Assembly (NCBI GenBank): GCA_012295275.1
Contig: CM022675.1
Location: forward strand, 5,945,832 to 6,007,831
Direction of reading: 5' to 3'
DNA from: Chrysomallon squamiferum
Taxonomy: Eukaryota; Mollusca; Gastropoda; Neomphalida; Peltospiridae
Length of the DNA: 62,000 nt
Made by a program: the position numbers and the translations under genes. This document shows, piece after piece, positions 42,444 through 55,597 of this stretch; within the stretch, counting starts at the first letter, position 1, and each line of letters starts with the position of its first letter. The notes beneath the pieces are model-generated. The model ran no database searches. It saw only the letters and a program-made list of their open reading frames with translations, and was not told where the DNA came from.

Positions 42444-43188
42444 ACCTTCATTTTGTTCCTAAAGTTAGTTTCTTCATACAAGCCAATCAGCTCCGACAAC
42501 TTTTAGACTTTCAGTTCTTAACGAGACTAAGCCATTTACATTTCTGAATTTCTACGTTTGTCAAAAGTAATTGTTTTCTTTTTTTTTTTTTTTTTTTGTT
42601 GTCGTTGTTGTTGCTTTTGTTTGTTTTGTTTGTTTTATTCCCTTATATCCATGAAAATCTAATTCTTGTAAAAAAAAAAAAAAAAACACAAAACGTCTAA
42701 GATTCAGATTTTTGCACGAGAAAGCCAATGAAATTATCTTTTCTAAAGTGATTGGATTTAGAAATTCAAAAGCCAATCAAGTTCTTTAAATATACCATAA
42801 GACAAATTTTAAATTGTAGGTAATCACTTTACATATGAAATTTTTTTTTTTTTTAATTTTTTTACCAAATTTAGCAATCACAAAAAATGCAGTGTTAGAA
42901 ATTTCACTTCACCATTAGATTGTGTAAGAAGCAATAAATAAGCCTAACTTTACGTTTTTGACTTGTTACCTGTTTCTACATTACTGCTCTTATAGTTGTT
43001 GTAATTTTTTTTCTTATTTTTGTCATTGTCATCATCATCCTATTTATTTGTTTCATTATTATTATTATTATTTCTTCAGTTATAAATTATATTCATTTAT
43101 TTATTTACACTGTAAAACGTGTTCTGTTCAGCTGATTGATTTTCCTCAACTAATTATTATAGCTTTCAGAGTTTCATGGAACAGACTT

Positions 43189-43226
<38 letters not shown>

Positions 43227-43380
43227 CAACAACAACAACAACAACAACAACGAAAAAACAAAAACAATATAATATAATATAATAAACATAAAATAAGTAA
43301 ATAAATAAATAAATAAAATTACAAACAAAACTCAATTATTTTATATATATACGGAAATGTAAGCCACGTGTACAAACATC
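42444..43380. other. 3' region of the VMO1-like gene
   Basis: AT-rich sequence with poly-T (42578-42597), poly-A (42670-42686), CA then CAA arrays (43193-43251) and AAAT. It aligns in pieces with the region after the pseudogene (for example 'catggaacagacttattcacacac' / 'gatggaacagacttattactg'), so the duplication included this flank. Confidence 0.65.
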
Positions 43381-44300
43381 TCTTTCGGAGACTCTCCATA
43401 TTATATTTTAAAATTCTTAAGCCTTCGAAATCCGAGACGATAACCGGTATCTAGATAAGTCTAAATCCTGCCAAGTTAGTACAAATCGTTGAGAAAGAAT
43501 TAAAATGTTCGTAACAACTTCACACTAGCCTTCAAACAACTTCGAATTGTAAAGATATCGACTTTTAGATAATTGTAATAGAGTTATTAGTATAAATAAA
43601 ATTAAACGTTTATTTAATCATATTATATTTATTAAACTACTTTTGATCTTGACATGAATGCCAGTAAATAAATAAATATTATTCACGCGTAATGAATTTA
43701 ATCGGGTGAAACCGCGAACAATTCGTAATCTCGAGGAGTCACGCGCGATTTTGAATCACGCGATTGAAATGGTGGTTTTGTGTTGTTGCAGCGGAAATTA
43801 AATTGTTAGTTAATTGCTTCTGTTTCGGAGATAAAGGTATACTTACTTTATTTCTTCATATTCAGTCTGATTTTTTTAAAAAATAATATGTCACTGTATT
43901 TACATGTCATATTAATTATAGGTCACGATGGCGTGGTTTGTCACTCTCAGACTGAGTCGGCTGACAATGGAGTCTGTGGTTTAAACAATAGTTTTTACTT
44001 TTGCAAAAAAAAAATGTTTACCATTTATATATTTAAAACATAAAATTTAAACATGTACTTAATCATTACTTCTAATTATTTAAATATAACGTGTATTTAA
44101 CAGATACAAATAATAATAATAATAAAAATAAAAATAGAAATAAATAAAATCCAGTCGATAGGCACTTCTTTGTTTACAAAATTACGAATGAGACTAACAC
44201 AGTTATCTCCCCGTGTCATTGATGGCTGCTTTACTAGCCATCGAGGTGTGATCGGAAAGTTTTCTTTAGCTCATTTATTTTAGATTAAAAACAAACAAAC
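43370..44300. repeat. Segmental repeat unit, copy 1
   Basis: Related to the units at 59450-62000. Shared landmarks are 'ccttcgaaatccgagac' (43423), 'aatcacgcgattgaaatgg' (43756), 'tttgtttacaaaatta' (44170) and 'agctcatttattttagatta' (44268). It is diverged from the later copies. Confidence 0.7.
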
Positions 44301-44579
44301 AAACAACAAACAAACAAAAAACCCAACAAAACAACCTACAAAATGGGAAAAAAGTTCCGAACGTTCCAGCATTTCTAACGATCTAAAGAGATTATTTGAT
44401 GGGGTTTACAAAGAAAAGACGGGCGTTATATTTTTTTGGGGGTGGGGAATACAAAGAAAGAAAATTTAAAATTATTGTGTGTGTGTTTTTGTGTTCAAAC
44501 ACCCCATTCAGAGCCTCCTGTATACATTACACATGACATGGACACTACAAACAATCATTTAAGTATAATTTACCTTTTG

Positions 44580-44680
44580 CTGGATTTGAACCACCAACCT
44601 CCAGCTTGGGTTTTGCACTGATTGTACCAACCACTTAGCCGTCTGGGCTACAAACTGAGTGAGGGACTCAGACAATAAGA
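44580..44680 (-). mobile_element. tRNA-derived SINE (minus strand)
   Basis: On the minus strand, 'tagcccagacggctaagtggttggtacaatc' (A-box-like) precedes 'ggttggtggttcaaatcc' (B-box-like, GGTTCAAATCC) at a distance of about 40 bp, as in a tRNA-type Pol III promoter. It does not fold into an obvious full tRNA acceptor stem, so a SINE head is more likely than a tRNA gene. Confidence 0.55.
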
Positions 44681-44695
44681 ATATAAGAAGACCTT

Positions 44696-44860
44696 AACTG
44701 TAGCCCTGACCCTAACCCTAATTCTAGAACTGACCCAAACCCTAACAATAAAAACAACCCTGACACTGACCCTAACCCTAATCCTAATCCCAAAACTGAC
44801 CCTAATCCTAATCCAAAGCTTGACCAAAACCCTAAAACTGACCCTATCCCTAAAAGTAGA
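44696..44860 (-). repeat. Degenerate telomere-like (TTAGGG/CCCTAA) repeats
   Basis: About twenty CCCTAA, CCCTGA, CCTAAT or CCCAAA hexamers in imperfect order. The array directly continues the SINE's upstream side. It resembles an interstitial telomeric sequence that has mutated; alternatively it is a (CCCTAA)-like minisatellite of other origin. Confidence 0.6.
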
Positions 44861-45609
44861 ACTGAATTTTATACTGACAGCTCCTACAACTTGATTGAAA
44901 AAGTGTAAAATGCCAGGTGCCAAAAATACAAACAAAAAAACGATTTTGATCTCCACTTGGTAGAATATACAATCAATATGTTTTGACAACTTTTGAATCT
45001 AATATTTGAAAAAATAATATACATTAAAATAGGTACTGGCAAGCAAATTTTTTCTTGCTTTAATTTCACATATACAAAAAAAAAAAATGAAAACACACAA
45101 AATATTATTACTCTATCTCCAGCAGTTAAGAAGATACATGCAAATCAGTATGACAGGTATTTGGTTGTTTTTCAGCCCTATTTTGGCTAATTAGCAGAAA
45201 GGGCTACTTTGGCCAACTGTAGATTGAAAAGTAATTGACACAAAAGGCTGAAAATCAAACCTGTATGTTTGTACATGTGTTCACAATAACATGCTAAACA
45301 TGCCAAAATCTTCAAAATGACACACGGCAGAATGAGTAAAAAATAGACACTGTGGTTTCAGTTTTTGTCTTATTTGACAAATTCAACCTGTGTTGTGAAC
45401 AATTTATCCTGATCTTAAAGCTAACATTTGTAATAAAATTTGTAATAAAATAACATTTATGGTTTTCTACCAAACCCATAAAAAAAACCTACCTTTTCAA
45501 TTTATATAGAACAACACAACTTTATTTACATAAGCAGCTTCAATTTTCACTCTGTTAAATAATAGGTAGTAATAAGTTAAGATACTGAGATGTGTATATA
45601 TCATATATA

Positions 45610-46070
45610 TATAAATGTTACTTAAAAGGTCTACAAGCATTTGATGTTTAACCATAATCCTTTGCAATACATAAACTCAGCTAATCCTTGGAGTCAACTC
45701 CAGAAAGGTGTTGCTGGTATTAATCAGGGACAATAAAATGTATGTAATCATGAGACTAGAGGCAATTAAAGACACAGGTGTTGTAAGCCTGTCATTTGAA
45801 GCAAACATAAAATAATTTTCTTAGCTTTGTACTTGCTGTGATTTGACAGCAAACCTATCATTTGACAATTGTTGAAATTTTCTCTGATAGAGCTTATCAA
45901 CAAGCAAAAATAATGTTTTAAAACTGATCAATTTATGATTTTATATTTTTAAAAAAGTGATTAAATTTTTATTCAGCATTCCATCAATACCTCTGACTAC
46001 ATTGTTCTATTATGTTGTATAGTTTGTTATGGTTACGATTCTTAATTCGATGTTTATCTGAAAGCAAAAT
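45610..46070. repeat. Dispersed repeat, copy 2 (copy 1 at 16310-16770)
   Basis: See copy 1 for shared runs. Here it lies immediately upstream of the first exon-like segment of the NTPase-ankyrin pseudogene. Confidence 0.65.
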
Positions 46071-46169
46071 AATCGACGGTTTTAATTTAAAACTTGTAAT
46101 TTAAAAAAAAAAAATTATTGTTATTTTGTTGCTTATAAACATAAAACTGATATTTTACAGTTCAGCCAA

Positions 46170-49100
46170 TATGGATGAAGAAAAAAGGTTTCAGAAATTA
46201 GTTATAAAATCACAGCTGTATCTTTCTCTGAAAATACTACTTCTGTACATCATTTAGAAGCACTAGTGTCAGAAAGGACATCTTGTGAAGGTAATTAGTA
46301 CAGTATTTCTGTACAATGTAGTTAACAACATTTTTTATTTGTGTCTTTAAAGTGTGTGCTAACAATTATAAGGTTATATTTGGAGGAAATAAAAATTAAA
46401 CTATATAAATAGTTTGGTTTGTACACATTCACTTTTCTGATTGATATTGATAATAAATTAACAATTTAAAGAGTTTTAGTTCCTGTTTGACACATGAACA
46501 CTGTAAAAGAAAAACCCATATTAATTACTGTTTAATTGCATTCATGACCATTGCAATTATTCTTTTATTTACTTTATTTTAATACTGTAAAGTAATACTT
46601 ATTTCTTAGCACCTACATCAGTTAACAATAATAAAAACATATTTTTAAATATATTTAGTAGTAACAGATTTTATTAATACAGTATACTACTGCTGTTCTA
46701 TGTATAGATAGTTTTGTTTCAGAAATTCTGCTTGTAAGTTATGAATTTAAGTAATTTCATTTACTATTTCACAGATCCTTCAGGAATACAATTTGTGGTA
46801 GAACAAACTTCACAAAGTATAAACTTCAACACAGTTCAGTTACAACGTATCTGATGGCAAGAATATTGTGTTAGGCAACTGAGTTGTTAAAACCAGTAAG
46901 TTAAAAACTGAAAGTTTTCTTTTCTTTGTATATTTGGTAGATAACAGAACTACACAGCCCAGTTATCATTAGTACTTTTCTATCAGTCACAGTGATCTGA
47001 ACAACACACATGCATACTCACACACAGGTTTATGATTTATGAACTGTACTGTGTACACATACATTTTCATAGAAAACTAAACAGCTGTTATATACATTTT
47101 TAATTAAATCCAGGGCATAAACATATGAATACATAATTACATACATAAATACATACTAACAAGGACACACATCTTTCACTACTTACAGGTTATTAAAACA
47201 TTTGAAAATCATTCATTATATTTCAAATGGTGTGTGTGTCTCGGTGCAGGTGTACAACTTTGCACAATCACTGAACCACACACAGATAGTTAGACTGAAC
47301 TAGATTATCATATTAATACAAATCTTTAATATAATTTAATATGATTTTAAAATTTCTACATACCAGTAAATATTAAAATTCTATGTGAAGTATCATTATT
47401 GTCACTTGTAAACATCAAAATATTATACAAAGTATATAGATAAAAAACAATAGCAACAACAATTAGAACAGACTCAATATAGTAAATAAATAAATAATAA
47501 TATCAAGCAACAAGGGCAGTAGTTTGAAAATTGCAATAATTACAGTAAAATCAGTCAGAAAGTTTCCTCTTGTATCTCTAAACTGTACAGATCACTTTGC
47601 TAATAATTCTAGAGTACTTATCAGTAATAATTAATAGAAACTTACTGGGGTTTTTTTTTCACATTTTTTCAGCAAACACTGATGGAAGAACATCCAATAT
47701 TAAAGGTAAACAGTTTTCCTTCTATAGTTTAGAAAAATGTTCATTAATAACAAGATAATTATCTAGTTGCTTTTAATTATATTGATGTTTTCATAAATTC
47801 TGATGAATCAATATTATGACAACAGACTATAGCATTATTTAAGAACTTCAAATGCAGATACCCAATATTTAAATAGCAAAACATTTTCAAAACAGTTTGT
47901 AATTGACGTTATTTTGTTAACATGTTCTGAGACAGTGTCTGTTCAATGAGTATTATAAACTTCAAAATTAGATTGCTGCTAAGAAATTATAATGTTAATG
48001 TTTATATACTTCAAACAAAAAAGTGTATAATAGATTTTAATATTTTTTAACAGAGTCTACCAGTGTTAAAATCAGTTGACTGGGGTGTCTATGTTGAAAG
48101 TAAAGCAGAGAAAAGAGGGCAACACTTTTGAAGAAGAACAGTGTTGTGATTGTAGTAGGATGTCCTGGTTCAGGAAAGACAACTCCAGCTTTGAGCATGA
48201 TGAGGCAGATAGAAAAAGAAGAGAAAAGAGAATCTTACTTGTTGGCTCATCACACTGAATTCAATGACATTGATCTAGTTACAGATAAAAAAAGCATAGT
48301 TCTCATTGGTGACATATTTTGTCAAACTAATTTCCCCACAGATTTTATGTAGTCATGGCAACTGAAAGTTTCAAAAATGTGGAGTCTTGTTCAGGATGGT
48401 TCTGTGAAATGTATTATTACCTTACAAAATCAAATATTTGCAAAAAGTACAACCACTTTGAAGGAATTTGATGTGTTTATCATCTGTTGTCCTTCATGAT
48501 GAAAAGAAAAAAATTCTAAACAAATATCTCGAACAAAAGAATATTCAAATTGATCTAATTGACAAAGACACTGTCACTGCAAGCTCATGTGCAGATTGGG
48601 ATTCCCTCAGGTATGTGTGTATTATGTTAATTCAAGTGATGCACAAAAAAGAGGAGTTGACTTTTTTAAGAAACCTGTAGAATATCTCAGAGAACAACTG
48701 GGAAATATGAAAAGTGATCAATCCTCACAGATCAATTATCTGGTTCTACTGCTGATCATGTTTCAGCAAGGCAGTCTCATTTGACTTGTTGAACCCATTT
48801 GAAAATGACACTGACATAGTGGAATTAGTAAGAGTGCTGGAGAGTGCCTGTTTGAGTTTAAAACACACTAGTATCTCACATATAAAGACAACAGCTGATG
48901 TAATGTGTGGTACCAATTTGAATTATTATGACAATAATTACACATTTATTCACCAGTCAAGTGTTTGACTGTTTGTTACTGATGTTTTCATCAAAGTTTC
49001 CTAAGAAAGCAGCAGAGTTGCTAGAAGTGTGTCCTGTCACCATGTTGTTAGAATATGTTGTGACGCCTGGAGTGTCCAACAAAAATCACAGTGAAACCTG

Positions 49101-51030
49101 ACTGCTTTGATGTTCTTGCTTGCAGATATACTGATTTGCTGGCATCAAGCAGTGCCAGAGATATTATTTCACATCCATCACTGAAAGATGAAGTGTTTCT
49201 GAAGTATCTCATTGAGAAAAAACACTTCTATGGTAAATTGTCAGAAATACTGAATCAGAATCTGCATCGAATAAGGCATTGTTTTGCATTTCAGGCATTG
49301 CGAACATTGTACATTTCCATGACAGTGTTTCAGAGTGTTGGACAGTAACATACCTGTATTTGAGAGTTAAACGAAGAACTATAGATTCATCATCTGTTGC
49401 AAGTGAGTGTGTTGTGAATTGCCTGAGAACACTGTCGAGGTGTTTCACAACACATCTGTGTAAAATGGATTCCAAGTCTCAGAAAAACTAACTTTTGAAT
49501 GCTACAGTGAGGTGTTATTCCAGTATTTGAGACATTCGGTGTAGCTGCTTGTTCAAAAACAGACAATGTTGCTATATTCAAAGAACTGCTGCAGTTTGAA
49601 AAGGAAATAAAATTTAATATTTATTTGCAGTTTATCTTTCATTTTATTCATGTAACATGAACATTGCCAGTTTCTTGGCTGACAGTATAAATAGTGAGAA
49701 AGACAGACATGAAATCAAGGAAAAAGCTGTGAAAGTGTTATTGGTTAGGTTCCATAAACATGTATGTCATGTGATATCTGACAAATATTTCAGAAAATCA
49801 CTAATTGATAAAGAAGTTGACATGAGCCATCTTTTTAAGAAACTGTTTATCTTTGAAAAAAATAAAAATAAATAAAGAACATTGGTATCACTGCTGCTGG
49901 TCAGACGAAAAAACAAATTATAATGCAAGTCAGAGGTTAACAGAGGCCAGGGTGCATCTATTGCCTTGGATATGTGGATCGTGTGACATTGATTGAAAAG
50001 GATGTTAATGTCAGTATTAACAATGAAGGTAAAACTCCTCTTCTTACAGCGGTGAACTACAAACAGTGTTGTATTTACTGGAACATGGAGCTGCTACCAA
50101 TTTAACAGACAGTGATAACAGTTCTATTTTACGCACAGGAGCTAAACTGGGAAATATAAAAATTGTCACAGGTCACTTTGAAAAAGGTGTTGATGTAAAT
50201 ATTTTAAACAGTACAGGTGAAACTCCTCTTCTTACAGCTGTAGACTACAGACAGAACAAAGTAGTTTTTTATTTATCAGATCATGGAGCTGATGCTAATT
50301 TAACAGACAAATATAACAGTTCTATTTTACAGCTATCAGCTGAACTTAGAAATAAAGAAACTGTGACAGCAGTGAGTAAAAAAGGTGCTGATGTAAATAT
50401 TTTAAACAGTACAGGTGAAACTCCTCTTCTTACACCTGTAGACTACAGACAGAACAAAGTAGTTTTGTATTTGCTGGAACATGGAGCTGATCCTAATTTA
50501 ACAGACAGTTGTTTTACACACATGAGCTAAACAGGGAAATACAGAAATTGTCACAGGTCTGATTGAAAAAGGTGTTGATGTAAAACAGTTTAGGTGAAAC
50601 TGCTTTTGTTAAAGCTGTAAACTGTCATCAGAACAAAGTAGTTTTTTATTTACTAAATCATTGAGCCGATGCTAATTTAACAGACAGATATGACAATTCT
50701 GTTTTACAACTAGCAGCTGAACTTGGAAATACAGAAACTGTGACAACAGTGAGTAAAAAAGGTGTTGATGTAAATGTATTAAACAGTAGAGTTGAAACTC
50801 CTCTTCTTAGAGCAGTGAACTATAAACAAAACAAAATTGTTATTTACTGGAACATGGAGCTGATGCTAATTTAACAGACAGTGAAAACAATTCTATTTTA
50901 CACATACCTTCTGAACTAGGAAACATAGAAATTGTGACAACACTAATGGAAAAAGGTGTTGATGTAAATATTATGAACAGTGGAGCTGAAATTTATCTGA
51001 ATTGTTGTCAGTGACATTTCTGGAACATGG
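46170..51030 (+). pseudogene. Pseudogene of P-loop NTPase (nSTAND-like) with ankyrin repeats
   Basis: Exon-like pieces: about 46170-46291 (donor GAAG|GTAATT), 46775-46899, a 33-nt piece at about 47673-47705, then a long exon from 48053 onward. The piece at 48128-48350 has a Walker A GCPGSGKTT (about 48159-48185) and a hydrophobic strand before IGDIF in a Walker B-like position. 48468-49500 is helical STAND-type sequence with fragments such as YNYTFIHQSS-like 'NNYTFIHQSSV'. 49900-51000 encodes ankyrin repeats (GADVNILNSTGETPLLTAVD) in units of about 198 bp. Many in-frame stops and frameshifts (for example 48351, 48781, 48966, 49489, 50528) make it nonfunctional. Family context: NTPase-ankyrin proteins of this type are abundant in molluscs and are suspected innate sensors. 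Confidence 0.75.
50040..51000 (+). repeat. Ankyrin two-repeat units, period about 198 bp
   Basis: The marker 'aatttaacagacag' recurs near 50100, 50297, 50497, 50674 and 50869. Each interval codes for two ankyrin repeats (about 66 codons). Neighbouring units are nearly identical over long runs, so the array grew by recent duplication of repeat pairs, or was homogenised, before or while the gene decayed. Confidence 0.75.
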
Positions 51031-51059
51031 AGCTTATCCTTAAATTTGCATGTTGTATA

Positions 51060-53330
51060 ATCAATAATGTTTTATAAAATACAGATGTAAATTACTAATT
51101 AATGTTTAAAATTAATATGAATATATGCAACATAGCATTTTTTTTATTGTTGATTTAAATGTTATTATTATTGCATTTGGATCTGATTAATGTTGATTTA
51201 CATTTTCTTTTGGTACAGTTGTTTATACATAAACAATTCTGAAAAAAGTATAATATTCTTTTTTCAGTTTTGTTTATTTTGATTTTATTATGTTCTAATA
51301 CACATTCATCTGCTTTTCTTTAATTTAAAATTAATTCGCATAACCAGTAGATTTGTTGTTTCAAATCATTATTTCAGATATGTGAGTGAAGTAATCATTT
51401 AAAATATAGTGATGCCTCATACTTAGAATAATTCTAACTTAAAACTATAAAATGGAGAGACATTTGATCTGGAGTTTGAATAATGTTTGTATGTTAAAAA
51501 GCATGCATAGTAAATAAATGCACTTGCTGAACTAAACACAATTTGTTGCGAGGCCAGTGTGTGTCTTGCTCTTGCTGTGAAAGCATCTCGTGTTGTTTTC
51601 CTGTGTTTTCAGCATTTTTTAATGTTTATTTTTGTTTTTCTATCTGTGTATTTGCAGTTTAATTTACTGTCAGGAAACTGATTAATTCATTTTTTCATTA
51701 TTAGTAAAGGTGGATATTGAGCTCGAATGATCTGAAACTGATGTAGTTATCTAGATTTTCTAAATGGTTAATGACTGAGAATAAAAAATAAGTAATTGTT
51801 GATACTTACTAGTTTGTTCCAAGTGTATTTTATTATAAATTAAATATAGTATTCACATAAGAAATATGAATTAATAGTTTAGCAGTCACGACAGTAAAGA
51901 AATAAAAACTGATTTACACAATCATGAATGAGAAAACATTACAAAGTGTATTTGTTATAACTGTCATCAACTGAAAACTAAACTTGGATTTTTAGTTTTT
52001 ATTATGTCATTCATAATTGTTTCATTTAAGGAATCACCACTTAATCTTTGAATTGAGAGAAACATTATTATTATTTACTTTTTTTAGGTTTTATTGTAAA
52101 CTGTATCTTCAGTGTTTTTTAGTTTTAGTTTTATTTTAATTTCACTATGAATTTCTTATGATTTATTGCACCACATTATTAGATATACAATTATATGAAA
52201 TACATATTTATAGTAACTGATACATACATTTTTAATATACTTCTGTTTGTGTGTTATTATTTTTCTATAAAGAGTTAAATAAAGTATAAATATGCTAACA
52301 CTACTGAAAAAAAAAAAAAAATTACTATTTACACTAATAAGAATTAATAAGAATAATACTTATATGAAAGTGGAATTAAATAAGATATGGTCAAAGTAGA
52401 TTTCATTATTACTGCTATCATTTTTCTATACATTCTTAATTCATATGTATTAAATAAAGTGTAAATGCGGTAAGTGTTTGAAATTAAAATATTTTAATCT
52501 GAGTTCAACATGTATTTTAATTTTTTTTTCTAAAATTTCACAATCCAACCACTGCCCAATAATTTACATCAAATAAACCTTTCTCACAGAATGAAGTGAA
52601 GAATTACTGCACAAATTTTCTCTTGAACTTTATCATTATGTATTTAGGTTTGGCACATACATATGATTGTTCTCAAATACCCACTGTTTGTAAATTAAGC
52701 TTTTGTTCATTGTGATTGAATTTATTATTCCAGATGAAAGATGACTATAATATCAAATTTAATTGATTTGTGAATGCCAATGTGTGAATCCAGGTGGATC
52801 TGTTAACTGCTGTTTTCATCTAACTGTCGTTCTGAAGAAGGAATCTGTAACTTGAAAGTGGTAATTCTGACTAGTTAGTGAAATTTGCTTCTATTGCAGC
52901 TTATGAATGCAGCTCAAAAGCGCATATATAAACCAGTTGTAAGTGAGATGTAAGATTTCAGAGATACTGACCAACAAATTAGTGAAATGCTCTGAGGAAA
53001 AAAAAAAAGGAAAAGAAAGATAACTCATTAACTGTTTGTAATTGTTATTTCAGTTGTTTGGATAGATTTTTGACTGGACTAAATTGTAAAAGAACTGAAC
53101 ATTTATTATTAAAATAGTAACACTTACGAGATTGTGTACATGAAGCAGACTGAAGAAGTTATTTGGAGAACTCAGTAAAATGTGTCTGCACTACAATTAT
53201 TGAATTAACAAAATGGTGGCTCACTCTGCTTTGTTTCAAGATTCGACTGTTTTCTTTCCCAAAATCAAACATTGGTTAAAAATCTCAACAAAAAACAAAA
53301 CATAACATGATTGCTTATTTCCTCGCTCAC
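51060..53330. other. Intergenic sequence after the NTPase-ankyrin pseudogene
   Basis: AT-rich sequence with few simple repeats, unlike the rest of the window. No gene recognised. A short poly-A lies at 52305-52320. Confidence 0.6.
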
Positions 53331-53374
53331 GTGGCAATGGTAATCGACGAACCCTTCTTGTTCTCTGCCCTACC

Positions 53375-53563
53375 TCAGCGCCTTTGAAAGTGTGTTGCGC
53401 TTTCCTTTCCACCGCAGTTTGGAAGTCGTTTTCGTAAAGCTGAAATGGTCATTTTCCTCTGTCTCACAGTTCGTTTAACCGTCTTGTGCTCGTCTTTTTC
53501 ACTTTCAAATCGTCTAAAATATATTCTTCTGTCAACATTTACACGACCACATTGTAACAACAT
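53375..53563 (-). other. Basic 62-codon open frame in a GC-richer patch, possible 5' exon
   Basis: Minus-strand frame starting MLLQCGRVNVDRRIYFRRFE and rich in Arg/Lys. The patch 53330-53720 has more CpG than its surroundings, and 'aaccaatgag' (CCAAT box, plus orientation) lies at about 53667. It could be a first exon with promoter, or chance. No family recognised. Confidence 0.2.
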
Positions 53564-54138
53564 TTAGTGCTGTTGTTTATATTTCTTTTATCTAGGTCGT
53601 CTGCCACGCGATAGAAACGCGATGTGCATGCGTTTATTTATAGGTTTATTTAATCAGTCGTCAGTGAACCAATGAGATCAACAGCTAGAGACATGACCTT
53701 CCCTTTTCTACCACGTGATCAAAATTGTTTACACTGCTGAGCATTAAAGGCTCTGCATTCTAAGCAAATTAAGAGATTGAAAATACTAAAAATATTAAAA
53801 ATAAATGGTAACTGAAATAAAAAAAATATATAAAATAAAAATAAAAATCAACAACAAAAATACAAAAAAACCCCACAAAAACAAACCCAGTTATTTTCAG
53901 CCATACATGCCCAGAACAACAATAAAAAATTAAAAAAACAATTAAAAACGTTTTAAATTAAATATATAAATGAATATCTATTTTACAACAGAACAACACA
54001 AATCAAAATAAACACAAAGATGCCTCCACACAACAGAATTACTTATAACATACACACCAAGTTAAGATGTGTAATAAAAAAATTAGTTATGAAGACTAAG
54101 GAAACTGAAATTAGTCTCGCTTTACATTAATCTACGCA

Positions 54139-54186
<48 letters not shown>
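54139..54186. repeat. (GT)n microsatellite
   Basis: A pure GT run of about 46 bp at the left edge of the inverted-repeat segment. Confidence 0.9.
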
Positions 54187-54187
<1 letters not shown>

Positions 54188-55597
54188 AGCCAATATGTCA
54201 AACTAGTTATTTGGCCTAATGCCTGAAATGTTAAGACGTTTAGCCTAACAACCAAGACCGTCACACAATTAGGCCTAATGGCTAAAATGTCCAGGAATTA
54301 GGCCTAATGACTGGATTTTGTTTGGTGTTGTTTGACGTTCTGCCTGATAGGGGTTCAGGCAATCAGTCAAATGGGTTTAATGCTTTGCTTGCATCTGTTT
54401 ATTGTAAGGATTAGTGGTTCAGTTCAGTACTTTATTATCTCAACCTTTGCATCTTATTGATATACAATGTCAATTATAAAAAACAAATAAAAAATAAAAT
54501 AAAAATAAAAATAAAAAAAAATAAAAAAAACATTAAAAAATTACAAATAGTGACTGTAGGATAAAACAAGAACTACCCTTTGGAGAATATAAGTAGCACA
54601 TCAAAACTTTTGTATTGGAATGCTTTAAACAAATATTTTCGGAAATTATACAATGTTTTCATTTTTTTAATCTCATCTTCAGTCTCATCACTGTTACATA
54701 ATGTACATATTCTTCTGCTGTCTCACTATTCCTATATCTCACAGTCATTTGCCAGTCGATGTGCAGATAGCCTCACTTTTCTTAAGTATCTTTTATAAGT
54801 CATTGGCATAGATGTAACTCAATAAATAAAACTGAAACATCTGTTATGTATTTATATAAATTGTCATATTTCACAGAGGTATTTAGCTGAATTGAAAGAT
54901 TCTGCCTCGCTAGGTCATATATTCTTTGCTTAATTATGCGCAAATAATTTTTTATTTTTTCATTAATCTGGTTCTGCTCTATTCCTATGTATCACAATCC
55001 GAATTCATATAAAGTTTACGTAATAAAAGTCACCCCATTATTTTTCTATAATATCAAATACAATTTTTTCTACTAATTAATTTCAACCAGTATTTAATCA
55101 TTCGTTAAGTACGCTCATACACTAATGGGAATCTACCCTATTCAAAATTATATCATAATATTTGTGGTTGATCCTTTAACATTTAAAATATTTTTTACAA
55201 AAATCTAAGTGAATTTTCTGAATACCCCATAAAACAGGACACAAGTTACATACATATCAAACAGTGACAATAGAGAAATAAAATTTAAAGACATATCATT
55301 TACAGTCTTCTTCAGAAGATATGTTGCCTTATTTTTGTGTTTTTCTTACATCAAAGTCCAATGATTTTAATACCGACAATGAAAGTGGTTTGATATTTTT
55401 ACTTACATCTGTTCATTGTAGGGATTAGTGGTTGAGCTTATTTTTACATCAAAGACAAATTAGATAGTAGGGATTATTGGTAGTGTTACTGTTACATCAA
55501 AAGACCACAAGGAACTGGAGTGTAGGCATAGCATTTGTTCAGTTCAGGAAGAATTCAAACTGCAGTGTTGTAGCAATCATTCATTTTAGCGACTGCG

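Noticed and set aside
44590-44670. Functional tRNA gene
   Set aside because: A and B boxes are present, but no complementary acceptor stem or clear anticodon arm could be built; a SINE head fits better.
44648-44989. 113-codon minus-strand frame with Arg-Val-Arg pattern
   Set aside because: Encoded by the degenerate CCCTAA-like repeats.
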